Assembly (NCBI GenBank): GCA_900545015.1
Contig: UQXJ01000005.1
Coordinates: 1 to 64,000 of the forward strand
DNA: 64,000 bases
Source of the DNA: an uncultured Mollicutes bacterium
GTDB taxonomy: Bacteria; Bacillota_I; Bacilli_A; RFN20; CAG-826
Direction of reading: 5' to 3'
Position 1 is the stretch's first letter, and every line of letters begins with the position of its first letter. Below are positions 1 to 8,319 of the stretch, one piece after another. The notes below the pieces were generated by a model. It searched no databases and was not told the origin of the DNA. It saw only the letters and a program-made list of their open reading frames with translations. Made by a program: the position numbers and the translations under genes.

Positions 1-130
1 AGAACTTATATATTTGAGTGCTATAAATATATATTTCTCATTCCTTTGTACTATCAACTATATAAACGACTTAATTGTGCGTTATTTTTGTTTATATAAA
101 ACTAAATATGTATGAAAGGATTTTAAACAT

Positions 131-1060
131 ATGAAAAAATCAAAAATATTAATTCCAGCTTTTGCTGTTTTAGCTTTATCAGTTGGCGCTAGTGTTACAG
201 GTACTGTTGCTTGGTTTACAGCTAATAGAACATCTTCATTTACAACTACTTTTGGTGTTGCTGATATCGATGGAAGTTTATCTGTAGAACTTACTGGAAA
301 CGATAGAGCAGGTACAAAATTAAATACTAGCAAAAATATTGAAGTTGATGGTAAATTAACTCACGGTTCATATGATGCTCAAGCCAAATCGAATGCTGGC
401 CAACTTTATGTTGCTAACTTAAGTAATGACACTGATGGAGAAAATAAATACACTGTAGATAGCTATACAAGTTTAGGTATTTTACCTGAAAAATCAGAAG
501 CTACTGGATCTGAAAAGTCTAAATGGCAAGCAGGTGTCGATGCAACAGATAACAAGAATGTATGGTATGGTGTTTCATTCTCTGCTACATTCACATTAGA
601 AGCTGGTGGAATTAGAGGTAATAACTATCTTTTTGTTGATTATGAAAAATGCACAGTAACAAATACTGGCGAAAGTAATGCTAATGATGGATTTACAGTT
701 GCAATTATGGACGTTGATGCAGCTAATCCAATAGTTATTGGTGCTGATGCTAATAAAAAACATGTTAAAGGCGTTAATAAACAAGATACAGAAGATTTTG
801 CTAATTATTATACTTTTGCGTCAACAACTGTAACAAAGGCTCAAGATGAAATGGCAACAGCCGACATTAAAAAGCATAAAGGCTACATTGGCCAATTCCC
901 TACAGAAGATGGCGTTGGAACTAAAAAAGGTAAGATAACAGTTACATTTGTTGCATGGTTCGAAGGCGAAAATAGTAATGTTATTAGTGAAAAAGCTAGT
1001 AAATTAAACGATATATCTGCAAATCTTTCATTCTATGCAAGAAGAAGTAACGTTGATTAA
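131..1060 (+). CDS. SipW-type secreted surface protein (TasA/camelysin-like)
   Basis: This 309-residue protein is probably exported and cleaved by the SipW-type signal peptidase encoded at 8320. What is seen: a basic N-terminus, a hydrophobic stretch at about residues 8-25, then the motif GTVAWFTA, which matches the G-T-x-A-W/A-F pattern at SipW substrate cleavage sites. The mature part is rich in Thr, Ser, Asn and Gly, as in beta-sandwich surface fibre proteins. Near the C-terminus the motif AWFEGENSN resembles the EGWD motif of the proteins at 1879, 2699 and 3729. A good Shine-Dalgarno (aaagga, 115-120) supports the ATG at 131. The gene is closed by a terminator at 1118-1153, so it may be a separate transcript. 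Function as an adhesin or fibre subunit is inferred; the exact family is unresolved. Confidence 0.6.
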   Translation: MKKSKILIPAFAVLALSVGASVTGTVAWFTANRTSSFTTTFGVADIDGSLSVELTGNDRAGTKLNTSKNIEVDGKLTHGSYDAQAKSNAGQLYVANLSNDTDGENKYTVDSYTSLGILPEKSEATGSEKSKWQAGVDATDNKNVWYGVSFSATFTLEAGGIRGNNYLFVDYEKCTVTNTGESNANDGFTVAIMDVDAANPIVIGADANKKHVKGVNKQDTEDFANYYTFASTTVTKAQDEMATADIKKHKGYIGQFPTEDGVGTKKGKITVTFVAWFEGENSNVISEKASKLNDISANLSFYARRSNVD

Positions 1061-1117
1061 TAGTCGATTTTCTTCAAAAATATAAATATTTCTTTAATAT
1101 TTAACAAAAATCGAATA

Positions 1118-1155
1118 AAATACTTCTAAGGATGCTTCTTAGAAGTATTTTTGTT
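1118..1155 (+). terminator. Rho-independent terminator
   Basis: A perfect 13-bp inverted repeat (1118-1130 with 1138-1150, loop gatgctt) runs straight into a T-rich tail. It ends the transcript of the secreted protein gene at 131. A possible start codon at 1132 lies in its loop, which argues for the later start at 1171 for the next gene. Confidence 0.85.
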
Positions 1156-1170
1156 AGTGAGGAATTCAAA

Positions 1171-1557
1171 ATGAAATTGGATGAAAAGACAAAAAAGATT
1201 ATATATTTTAGTCTTTTTGGATTAGATATAGCATTAACTATATTCTTATTTATAATATCTATCATTATGATAGCAACTATGCCTAAAGATAGAATTGAAC
1301 TTGATGCTGCTACAGGTATGATTGGCTATTTACAAAAGAACCCTAATGTATTTCTAGGAGCAGTAGTTGTTCCATTATTCTTACTCCTTGCTATTAATAT
1401 TTATATATTAATAAGATATGTAAAAGTTCAAAGCGCTACAAAGAAAGCAGAACTTAAAGATCTTAGTGCTGAAGATAAAGCCAAATTAAAAGCTCAATTA
1501 ATGAAAGAACTCCTTAGCGAAGAAAATAAAGAAGTAAAAAAGAATAAAATTAATTAA
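1171..1557 (+). CDS. Small membrane protein with SipW-like C-terminal tail
   Basis: A 128-residue membrane protein of unknown function. The start at 1171 (MKLDEKTK) is chosen because it has a Shine-Dalgarno (tgagga, 1158-1163), while the upstream option at 1132 sits inside the terminator hairpin. Two hydrophobic segments are seen, at about residues 11-37 and 60-82, separated by a short loop. The charged C-terminus, with LSAEDKAKLKAQL followed by KELLSEE, closely matches the tail of the SipW-type signal peptidase at 8320 (LSEEDKERLKQDL then NELLEEK). That likeness and its position between SipW-type substrate genes suggest a role in the same export system, perhaps as an accessory membrane partner. 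This is inference; no known family was recognised. Confidence 0.55.
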   Translation: MKLDEKTKKIIYFSLFGLDIALTIFLFIISIIMIATMPKDRIELDAATGMIGYLQKNPNVFLGAVVVPLFLLLAINIYILIRYVKVQSATKKAELKDLSAEDKAKLKAQLMKELLSEENKEVKKNKIN

Positions 1558-1566
1558 GAATCTATG

Positions 1567-1598
1567 AATAGTGAGAGAAAACCTCACTATTTTTTATT
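1567..1598 (+). terminator. Rho-independent terminator
   Basis: Inverted repeat aatagtgag (1567-1575) with ctcactatt (1583-1591), followed by a T tract. It closes the membrane protein gene at 1171. Confidence 0.8.
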
Positions 1599-1624
1599 TC
1601 TGTATTAAAAGCTTTAAAAATCTC

Positions 1625-1653
1625 TTTTCAGTAATTTGGGATTTTGCTAAAAT
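1625..1653 (+). promoter_or_regulatory. Promoter of the c-di-GMP riboswitch operon
   Basis: TTTTCA (1625-1630), a 17-bp spacer and TAAAAT (1648-1653) with an extended TG at 1645-1646. Transcription would begin near 1660, just before the riboswitch aptamer. Position and fit to the consensus are the only evidence. Confidence 0.5.
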
Positions 1654-1659
1654 TGTCAT

Positions 1660-1735
1660 GTAAAAAGCAAAGCTAAAGTGATTTAGCGACGCAAAACTAT
1701 AGGGACTTAATTAGATGAGTTAGCCAGTTGCCATT
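1660..1735 (+). promoter_or_regulatory. Class I c-di-GMP riboswitch (GEMM-I) aptamer
   Basis: The segment carries the conserved GEMM-I parts in order: GCAAAGC (1667-1673), a hairpin capped by a GUGA tetraloop (stem gctaaa/tttagc), the invariant GACGCAAA (1688-1695), ACUAUAGGG, a second hairpin (ACUU/GAGU), AGCC, and the closing GUUGCC (1727-1732). A near-copy at 20183 shows a compensatory change in the first stem (a-t in place of g-c), which supports the fold. The closing strand is shared with a downstream terminator (1724-1787), so ligand binding should favour read-through. Apart from promoter, aptamer and terminator, nothing else is seen in the 321-bp gap between 1558 and 1878. Confidence 0.92.
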
Positions 1736-1787
1736 CAAGATTTAGTTAAAAGAAATTTAGTTGATTGATAGGCAATTGGTTTTTTAT
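1724..1787 (+). terminator. Riboswitch-controlled terminator
   Basis: ccagttgcc (1724-1732) can pair with ggcaattgg (1771-1779), with one G-U pair, directly before TTTTTT. The left arm is the 3' closing strand of the c-di-GMP aptamer, so aptamer and terminator exclude each other. Inferred logic: c-di-GMP binding turns the downstream genes on. Confidence 0.7.
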
Positions 1788-1878
1788 TTAACTAGCATCT
1801 ATAGCACTTAACATATTTAATGAATTTAATTTGCACACTTAAATTTAATAAATATTTTTATTTATTACAGGTTTTTGA

Positions 1879-2709
1879 ATGGTTGATTTAACGTATGTAA
1901 AGAAAAAAAGGAGAAGGAAGATTGCAGGAGCTATCACTACTATAAGTGGTGCCTTAATCATTCCATTTTTGATTATCCCATTTATTGGTAAATCAATAGG
2001 ATATTTTACTATTGGTTTAAAGAATAATGGGGTATCTTTAACCATGGATACAGATATGGAATTTTCTAATCCTAGAACTTTCATGGGGATAGAAAGACAA
2101 CCAGGATATTCTATTTATTCCGTTAGCGGAATAAATAGAAACTATAAAGATGAAGTCATTGATAATCCATCGTCAAACGATGAAATTGGTCAAAGAATTA
2201 ATCCAGAAACTAAAGAAGTAACAGCGTTATACTTTTTTAAGTATACTTTTTTTGTTAAAAATACAGGCACGACTAAAGCAACATATGATATCAAATTGTC
2301 AATAATTGAAAATCAAAAGCCAACTAACGTAAGTTATTCACTTGATGATTTACTTCGTGTTAGATGGTATGAAAATGATGCTTTAAGTGATACTCATAGC
2401 TACGAGACATATGCTAAAAAGAGTACAATTCCTAATTTTGATGAAAAAGATGAAAACCCATTTTATAACACATGCATTGGTAAAAATGATAACGGTATAT
2501 GTGAAGATGGATATGCTGAGCTTTTTAACGATGATGGAACCATAATCAAATCTACAGTTTCGGGTTTTGCTGGTGGCGCTATTAAACGTTACACAGTAGT
2601 TTTTTGGCTTGAAGGTAGTGATCCTGAATGTATCGGAACAACCCCTGATCAAACTAATTTAAAACTAGCAATTAATATTGAAGCTTTCGAGGAAAAAGAT
2701 GAGAAATAG
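1879..2709 (+). CDS. Membrane-anchored or secreted surface protein, SipW-substrate-like
   Basis: First gene behind the c-di-GMP riboswitch; 276 residues. A very basic N-terminus (KKKRRRK) precedes a hydrophobic segment at about residues 14-37 and then GYFTIG, a diverged form of the SipW-type cleavage motif. The rest looks like a TasA-type beta sandwich: a stretch FFVKNTGTTKATYDIKL resembles the conserved strand region of camelysin/TasA proteins. The C-terminal motif FWLEGSDPEC matches the EGWD motif of the neighbours. Its 3' end overlaps the next gene by 11 bp. Translation start is ATG 1879 with a weak Shine-Dalgarno (acagg). A pilus or fibre component exported with the proteins at 2699 and 3729 is the best inference. 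Confidence 0.55.
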   Translation: MVDLTYVKKKRRRKIAGAITTISGALIIPFLIIPFIGKSIGYFTIGLKNNGVSLTMDTDMEFSNPRTFMGIERQPGYSIYSVSGINRNYKDEVIDNPSSNDEIGQRINPETKEVTALYFFKYTFFVKNTGTTKATYDIKLSIIENQKPTNVSYSLDDLLRVRWYENDALSDTHSYETYAKKSTIPNFDEKDENPFYNTCIGKNDNGICEDGYAELFNDDGTIIKSTVSGFAGGAIKRYTVVFWLEGSDPECIGTTPDQTNLKLAINIEAFEEKDEK

Positions 2710-3736
2710 AGACGTCGTTATACCTATTTTATCAACTATTATTAGTATCCTTCTTATTTGTTCTGTTGGTTCAACGCTTGCATGGTATCAATATACTAGT
2801 AATGTGTTTTCTAAATATGATGGAACAAGTATTGGTAGTTCTAAAATTTTTGATATAGGTTTAGTCAGTGAAACGCGTCTTGAAGAGCCTTTAAAGCACG
2901 GATTTAAGGAAGATTCGATTAATTCTAATATCTATTGGGCAAGTAGTGGAATAAGCTCAGATATGAGCGCCTATTATTCTAAAAGTAATGGTTATGCAGT
3001 TAACGAAGTTAATGGAGTAACAAGTGGAAAATACGAGACAGATGGTGAATCCTTTGTTAAAAGAGCACCATATCATAATGAAAATTATTTAGACTATTTT
3101 GGTAGACCAATAAAGGCTAATAAAAAAGATTATGTCCACTTCGACTTTGTATTTAGAATTAAAGAAGTAACAAGTGATGATATTATTCAATTAAAATCAG
3201 GTAACATCTATCTTTCTAAAATTGAATTAGAAAGTACAGGTAACCTAAAACAAGCAATGAGAATCCACATGGATAATAAGCATAATAATTATATCTTTGC
3301 TCCGTTTAAAATTAATGATGGTATCGACACAGTAGGGGGGCTACTGGATTTAAACCGTGATGGGCTTTATGATCATTCTCCTTATACAAGAAAAGAAATA
3401 TTTTATGGTGAAAGTAATGGTGGCGTAGTATATAAAGACACCTTAACAACTGATGGATATGATTCAATTGAAGAAATAAGTGATGATTCATTTACTGGTG
3501 TACATAGAAATGGTGTATATGCAGTTGATGAAACAAAAACAGAAGCTGCTACATCTTCATATTTAGGTTATGATTCAGTTTTAACTAATAAAAAAATCTT
3601 AACTACAATTGAAGAAGAAACAGGACTTGCTTATTTAAGTGTTGATATATATTTAGAAGGATGGGATAGATCTTTTATTGATAGAGAGATGGGTTCTTAT
3701 TTTTCACTTAATTTGGAGTTTGCTTTTAATGCTTAA
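2699..3736 (+). CDS. SipW-type secreted surface protein
   Basis: A 345-residue exported protein. The start at 2699 has the Shine-Dalgarno gagga (2689-2693); a TTG at 2678 would be further upstream but is less likely. A signal peptide is plain: MRNRD, a hydrophobic core at about residues 6-24, then the motif GSTLAWYQY, the SipW-type cleavage pattern. The C-terminus has the motif DIYLEGWDRS, shared with the proteins at 1879 and 3729. It overlaps both neighbours by a few bases, so it is translated in one operon with them. A surface fibre or adhesin role under c-di-GMP control is inferred; the large middle region matches no family I can name. Confidence 0.6.
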   Translation: MRNRDVVIPILSTIISILLICSVGSTLAWYQYTSNVFSKYDGTSIGSSKIFDIGLVSETRLEEPLKHGFKEDSINSNIYWASSGISSDMSAYYSKSNGYAVNEVNGVTSGKYETDGESFVKRAPYHNENYLDYFGRPIKANKKDYVHFDFVFRIKEVTSDDIIQLKSGNIYLSKIELESTGNLKQAMRIHMDNKHNNYIFAPFKINDGIDTVGGLLDLNRDGLYDHSPYTRKEIFYGESNGGVVYKDTLTTDGYDSIEEISDDSFTGVHRNGVYAVDETKTEAATSSYLGYDSVLTNKKILTTIEEETGLAYLSVDIYLEGWDRSFIDREMGSYFSLNLEFAFNA

Positions 3737-4799
3737 CATTAAGAAAACTTTTGTAATATCTTTAACTTCATTAATCGCACTTTTAGTGTCATCAATTGGC
3801 GTAACATTTGCGTGGTACGTGAGTGCAACCACTTTAAATATTGAAAATTTTAATATTTCTTTAGTAAGCGATCCAACTTTAAGTATTGGAATTAAAGATG
3901 AGAATGATGAAATTAAATATTATAAAAATGAAATTCCTAGTTCAGCTATAAAAAAGTATTACGTTGAAAAATTTAGACCTGTTAGTTCGATGTTTTGTGA
4001 CTCATGGATAAATGAACATAAATCTTTTCCTACATTTAAGGATAGATACATTAATCCAAGTATTTTAAATGAAGAGACTTATAAAGAAAATAAGAACGCA
4101 ACAGATGGATTCTTTCAAATTGAATTATATTTAAAAAGCGAAAGCGATATATATGTTGGTTTAAGTAAAGATACACACATTAAAGGAAATGAAAAAGCTA
4201 ACCGTAAGAAAGCAAAAGAACTTATCGAACGATATAGAATATTAGATGAAGAAACAATTTATAATTCTTTAAATAATATTGATCATTCTTTAAGAATATC
4301 TCTTCTTGATAGTGATTTAGATTCATATTCTTATACAATTATTGATCCATATAAAGATAAAGATACGTATTATTCTGGTGCGCTCGATATTGATGGCAAA
4401 GGATATTATGATTCATACGCGTCTAGCGATGGAAAAAGAAAAGAATATTATTTTGGTGAATACGAAAACGAAGATAAAATGGTATATAAATTAAATGAAG
4501 AAGATACTTCATTAAATGGATATCTATCATCATTCAATTCTCGTCACGCTAAAAATACATATATTCTTGATGAAGAAGAATCAACTAAAAATGGATTTAT
4601 AAGAAAAAAAGAAAATAGTATTAGCTTAAATGAAGCTACAAAAAATGATGAATTCATTGCGTTAGTTCACGATACACCAAAACGCATTGTATTATCGCTA
4701 TATATCGAAGGATGGGATTTAGATAACACAAATTACTCAGAATATGGCAGTTTTACAAGCTTATTCAAGTTTGATGTGAGAAAGGAAAATATTTTATGA
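3729..4799 (+). CDS. SipW-type secreted surface protein
   Basis: A 356-residue exported protein, paralogous in layout to the one at 2699. The ATG at 3729 has ggag (3715-3718) at good spacing; an upstream TTG at 3678 lies deep inside the preceding gene. The N-terminus shows a signal peptide ending in GVTFAWYVSA, the SipW-type cleavage motif. The mature region contains the motif YYFGEYENED and, near the end, SLYIEGWDLD, which repeats the EGWD motif of its neighbours. The stop overlaps the start of the AAA+ ATPase gene (ATGA), pointing to coupled translation. Likely a subunit of the same surface structure as the proteins at 1879 and 2699; the exact role is unknown. Confidence 0.6.
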   Translation: MLNIKKTFVISLTSLIALLVSSIGVTFAWYVSATTLNIENFNISLVSDPTLSIGIKDENDEIKYYKNEIPSSAIKKYYVEKFRPVSSMFCDSWINEHKSFPTFKDRYINPSILNEETYKENKNATDGFFQIELYLKSESDIYVGLSKDTHIKGNEKANRKKAKELIERYRILDEETIYNSLNNIDHSLRISLLDSDLDSYSYTIIDPYKDKDTYYSGALDIDGKGYYDSYASSDGKRKEYYFGEYENEDKMVYKLNEEDTSLNGYLSSFNSRHAKNTYILDEEESTKNGFIRKKENSISLNEATKNDEFIALVHDTPKRIVLSLYIEGWDLDNTNYSEYGSFTSLFKFDVRKENIL

Positions 4800-6319
4800 G
4801 TGAATATTTTGAATATTTAGGTGAATTTCTTAAAAGATTTTTTCAAGATTTAGGAATCTTCTTTAAAGATGTTTTTGTTTCTCCATGGTATAAAGTCCCA
4901 GGAAATGGCGAATATTATGCTGAATTATTTAATAGATATTCTCCTTCATTTGGTGTAGGTGGTTGGATATTTTTTGTTGTCTTTATTTTACTTTTTGGTG
5001 CTTTCATTGCTGGTTTACTTTTCTTAATTTATTTAGGATTAAGAAAATATATTCGTTTTGTTAAAAAAGAAATTGATAAAGAAAAACTTCAAGAAACAAT
5101 TGAACGCTTAAATTACGAATTATTTAATACTATAAAAGAAAAAGATAAAATCTTAGCTTTAAAAGTTGGTGAACTTGGTTTTACTCCAACTGAAAAAGAA
5201 AAAGAAGAAGCTAAAGAAGTTATTGAAGAAGTTAGTTCGCGTTTTCCTAAACTTACTTATGTCGATCATGAATACAAAGACTATAATCCTGAAATTAAAG
5301 ACGTTCCAGGATTAACACTTGAAGAACTTTGTACAGCCTTTAGAAATTTTGCTGCAAGTCAACTTCACTTATATTACACAATTGATACTATTAGACAAAT
5401 GTTTGCAGGTATAGCAACAAGTAAACTTATTATTCTTGAAGGTATTTCTGGTACAGGTAAAACATCTATGCCTTATGCATTAGGTAAATTTTTTAATTTA
5501 GATGCTAACATCTGCTCAGTCCAACCATCTTGGAAAGATAGAAGTGAATTAATTGGTTACTATAACGAATTCACAAAGAAATTTAATGAAACTGAATTCT
5601 TAAAAGCTCTATACACATCAATGTATAGAAAAGATACAAATATCATCGTCCTTGATGAAATGAACCTTGCTCGTATTGAGTATTATTTCGCTGAATTCTT
5701 ATCCGTCATGGAAATGCCAAATGTAAATGAATGGAAAATCGAATTAATTAATTCTTATAGTAAAGATGATCCAAAGAAAGTTGTTGAAGGAAAGATTTTA
5801 ATTCCTCAAAATGTTGTTTTCTTTGGCACAGCTAATAACGATGACTCAACATTTACAATTAGTGATAAGGTTTATGACCGTGCTATCTCATTATTCTTTG
5901 ATAATAAAGGCGTTCCATTTGATGCTGATTACCAAGAATCAATGACAATAAGTTATGAACAAATTCATACTTTATTTGTTGAAGCTACTGAATCTTATCC
6001 AGTAAGTGATGCTTTACTTGAAAAATTTGCAAAACTTGATGACTTTGTTATTTCAAAATTCAAACTTGCTTTTGGTAACCGTATCTTAAAGCAACTTAGA
6101 ACATTTATTCCAGTTTATGTTGGATGTGGTGGAACTGATTTAGATGGTTTAGATTTTATTTTCACAAATAAGATTTTAAAGAAATTTGAATCATTAAATA
6201 TCGCATTCCTTCGTGATGAACTTAAACAACTTAATACAGAACTTGATAAGCTATTTGGAAAAGGAAGCTTTAAAATGGCTCATAAATACATCGATGGCTT
6301 AATTAAGATGTCGCAATAG
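4796..6319 (+). CDS. Membrane-anchored McrB-like AAA+ ATPase
   Basis: A 507-residue AAA+ ATPase of the McrB/MoxR branch. Seen: a hydrophobic membrane segment at about residues 55-80, a charged coiled stretch to about 140, then the ATPase core with Walker A GISGTGKTS (216-224), Walker B IIVLDEMN (283-290), sensor 1 FFGTANND (342-349) and the ISDKVYDRA motif (355-363). The LDEMN Walker B is typical of McrB-type GTPases and their relatives. A membrane anchor is not a feature of restriction McrB. It lies inside a surface-protein operon and next to a DUF2357-like gene, a partner often encoded beside such ATPases. A role in remodelling or exporting the surface proteins is inferred; restriction seems less likely because no nuclease motif was found nearby. 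Confidence 0.7.
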   Translation: MSEYFEYLGEFLKRFFQDLGIFFKDVFVSPWYKVPGNGEYYAELFNRYSPSFGVGGWIFFVVFILLFGAFIAGLLFLIYLGLRKYIRFVKKEIDKEKLQETIERLNYELFNTIKEKDKILALKVGELGFTPTEKEKEEAKEVIEEVSSRFPKLTYVDHEYKDYNPEIKDVPGLTLEELCTAFRNFAASQLHLYYTIDTIRQMFAGIATSKLIILEGISGTGKTSMPYALGKFFNLDANICSVQPSWKDRSELIGYYNEFTKKFNETEFLKALYTSMYRKDTNIIVLDEMNLARIEYYFAEFLSVMEMPNVNEWKIELINSYSKDDPKKVVEGKILIPQNVVFFGTANNDDSTFTISDKVYDRAISLFFDNKGVPFDADYQESMTISYEQIHTLFVEATESYPVSDALLEKFAKLDDFVISKFKLAFGNRILKQLRTFIPVYVGCGGTDLDGLDFIFTNKILKKFESLNIAFLRDELKQLNTELDKLFGKGSFKMAHKYIDGLIKMSQ

Positions 6320-6321
6320 TT

Positions 6322-6864
6322 ATGAAGAAAAAATCGACTTCAAATCCACAAAAAGATTATAAAATCATTAACGGACTAGAGAACCAACATATTATATCTA
6401 GTTTTGAAAAAGTTAATGAAAAGGTACAAAGTAGCCTTAATTCATTTGCTGAATCGGATAAAGATACATCTAGTGTTTTAAAATGCTTAAAAAGAGGATC
6501 AAATTCCTTTTTACGTGTTGATAGAACTGAAAATACAAACTTAGATACAAAGTGGATTAAGATGATTGAAGACGCAATTCCTTCAATTGATGAAATTATT
6601 AAAAACCCTAGAATTAATACAAAAACGGTAACTAATCTTGTTCCTGTTGAACTTGCTAAAAAAACAGGTAGTGAATCAATTCAACATCTTTCAACACACT
6701 CTCAATTTGTTAAAGAAATTGATAAAAATGGAAATGTCATTCCTAGTAAAATTTTAAATATTGAAAACGAAGACAATTACATTACTTACGAAAATAAATT
6801 TATTGCTACTTTGATTCGTAGATTATTACTTTTCGTTGAAAAACGTTATGAATATATTACATAA
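6322..6864 (+). CDS. DUF2357-like protein, N-terminal part (cut by an in-frame TAA)
   Basis: 180 residues that resemble the N-terminal half of DUF2357-type proteins encoded beside McrB-like ATPases: a VPVELAKK stretch, a GSESIQHLSTHSQF stretch and a TYENKFIATL motif. The reading frame ends at TAA 6862-6864 right after FVEKRYEYIT, yet the same frame continues without another stop into the protein starting at 6892, and the bridging codons (YSPLKDYQI) read like normal protein. It is therefore probably the first part of one gene of 6322-8307 broken by a nonsense change or a sequence error. A real two-gene arrangement cannot be excluded, since aaagg precedes the ATG at 6892. The start at 6322 lies 3 bp after the ATPase gene and has no clear Shine-Dalgarno. 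Confidence 0.5.
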   Translation: MKKKSTSNPQKDYKIINGLENQHIISSFEKVNEKVQSSLNSFAESDKDTSSVLKCLKRGSNSFLRVDRTENTNLDTKWIKMIEDAIPSIDEIIKNPRINTKTVTNLVPVELAKKTGSESIQHLSTHSQFVKEIDKNGNVIPSKILNIENEDNYITYENKFIATLIRRLLLFVEKRYEYIT

Positions 6865-6891
6865 TATTCACCTTTAAAGGACTATCAAATA

Positions 6892-8307
6892 ATGCTTATT
6901 AAAAATAGATGCGTTATTAATGGTGTTGAATATCAAATTGAATCAAAAGTTGTCGCTAGTAAAGTTAGTGAAAACACAACAGGTGGCAAAATGAGTAGTG
7001 CAGAATTTTTAAAGAAAGTTAATCTTATTCGTAAATACTGCAAATATTTCTATTCATCTCCTTTTATGAGAATGTTTAAAAATGAAAAGAATGTAAGAAG
7101 TCCAATTATTCAAACTAACATTATTAGAAAAAATCCTAAATACAGAAAATGTTACGAACTTTATCGTTTTATTGAACGCTACAATAAATTAGGTGTCAAT
7201 TTCGTTATTAAAGAAGACTTTAAAAAAGTCGATGAGAGCGATTATAACGATATTTATAACTTAGAGCTAATGAACGTCTTAGCTTTAAAAGGAACGGATG
7301 CAAAATATCCAATTAAGTCAAAATCTAAAATTAAAAAACCAAAAATCGAAAATACAATTGACGATGATGTTTTCACTTTCTTCCCACTTGGTGAAGATCC
7401 TGAATTTATTAGAATTGATGATGCATATTTGAATTATAGAAAGAACAACACTGAAGGTTTAAAACGTAAGCCTCAAAAACCAGAAAGACAATTTGCAATT
7501 GGAAATTATCTTAAAAAAGGTCGTGTTGATCGTGATGAAGAACGTAGAAAAGAGCTTTTAAAACGTAAAAAAGAAGAAGAAAAGAATTTCTTAAAAGAAC
7601 AAAAAGAACTCGCAATTCTCAAAGAAAAAGAAAGAATTAAAGCTGAAACTGAAGCTCAAATGGCAGAAGAAAAAGCAAAACTTGCTGAACTTAATAAAGC
7701 TAGAGCAATTCTTAAAGAAAAAGCTTCAGAACATCTTGAAGAGAATGAAAAAATCTTTGTTCAATATGAGCAAGATAAACTTAGCGAATCTACATTTGAA
7801 GCAATTAAAGAAACTGCAAATATTTCTACTCCTTTAGAAAATGAAAACATTATTTTAGATGCTTTAAAGGATGAAAACGAAAATCAAAATGTTGATGAAG
7901 AAATTGTAGATTCTTCAGAAATTAAAGAAGAAGAAAATGCTTTGGATGATGTTAATTTATCTAAAGAAGAAAGCAGCGGTGATGCACTTTTACTTGATGA
8001 TGAATTTTTAAACGAAATTCAAAAAGACATCAATGAAGAAGAAAAACTTTATCAAATTGAAATTGAAGATGTTGATAAAAATTCATTATTTAAAAGTGGT
8101 GAATATTTTGAAAATAAACTATTAGGAAATGACGAGGCACCACTTAATGAAAATAATAATGAAGAAAGCAAAGAAGAATCTTCTAATTCTATAAATGAAG
8201 AAGAAAATACAACAGAAAATACAACAAATACCGAAGAAGAAATCGTTCAAGATAACGAAGTAGAAATTAAAGATGAAAACGATGAAAAGAAGACTAAATA
8301 TCTTTAA
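6892..8307 (+). CDS. DUF2357-like protein, C-terminal part with long acidic coiled tail
   Basis: 471 residues in the same frame as the gene at 6322, separated from it by one TAA. The first 170 residues (NRCVINGVEYQIESK, then a basic region KYCKYFYSSPFMRMF) look like the continuation of the DUF2357-like fold. From about residue 195 the sequence is low complexity: a Lys/Glu-rich coiled coil (about 210-285), then a highly acidic Glu/Asn tail to the end. I see no PD-(D/E)XK nuclease motif, so this is unlikely to be a McrC-type nuclease. It may be an adaptor for the membrane AAA+ ATPase. If translated separately, the start has only a modest Shine-Dalgarno (aaagg, 11 nt away). Confidence 0.45.
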   Translation: MLIKNRCVINGVEYQIESKVVASKVSENTTGGKMSSAEFLKKVNLIRKYCKYFYSSPFMRMFKNEKNVRSPIIQTNIIRKNPKYRKCYELYRFIERYNKLGVNFVIKEDFKKVDESDYNDIYNLELMNVLALKGTDAKYPIKSKSKIKKPKIENTIDDDVFTFFPLGEDPEFIRIDDAYLNYRKNNTEGLKRKPQKPERQFAIGNYLKKGRVDRDEERRKELLKRKKEEEKNFLKEQKELAILKEKERIKAETEAQMAEEKAKLAELNKARAILKEKASEHLEENEKIFVQYEQDKLSESTFEAIKETANISTPLENENIILDALKDENENQNVDEEIVDSSEIKEEENALDDVNLSKEESSGDALLLDDEFLNEIQKDINEEEKLYQIEIEDVDKNSLFKSGEYFENKLLGNDEAPLNENNNEESKEESSNSINEEENTTENTTNTEEEIVQDNEVEIKDENDEKKTKYL

Positions 8308-8319
8308 TAAAAGGTGAAA

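Noticed and set aside
1132..1170. An earlier start for the small membrane protein
   Set aside because: It lies in the loop of a perfect terminator hairpin, and the ATG at 1171 has its own Shine-Dalgarno.
4796..8307. A McrBC-type restriction system
   Set aside because: The ATPase is McrB-like, but it has a membrane anchor, the partner shows no nuclease motif, there is no methyltransferase, and the neighbours are surface genes.
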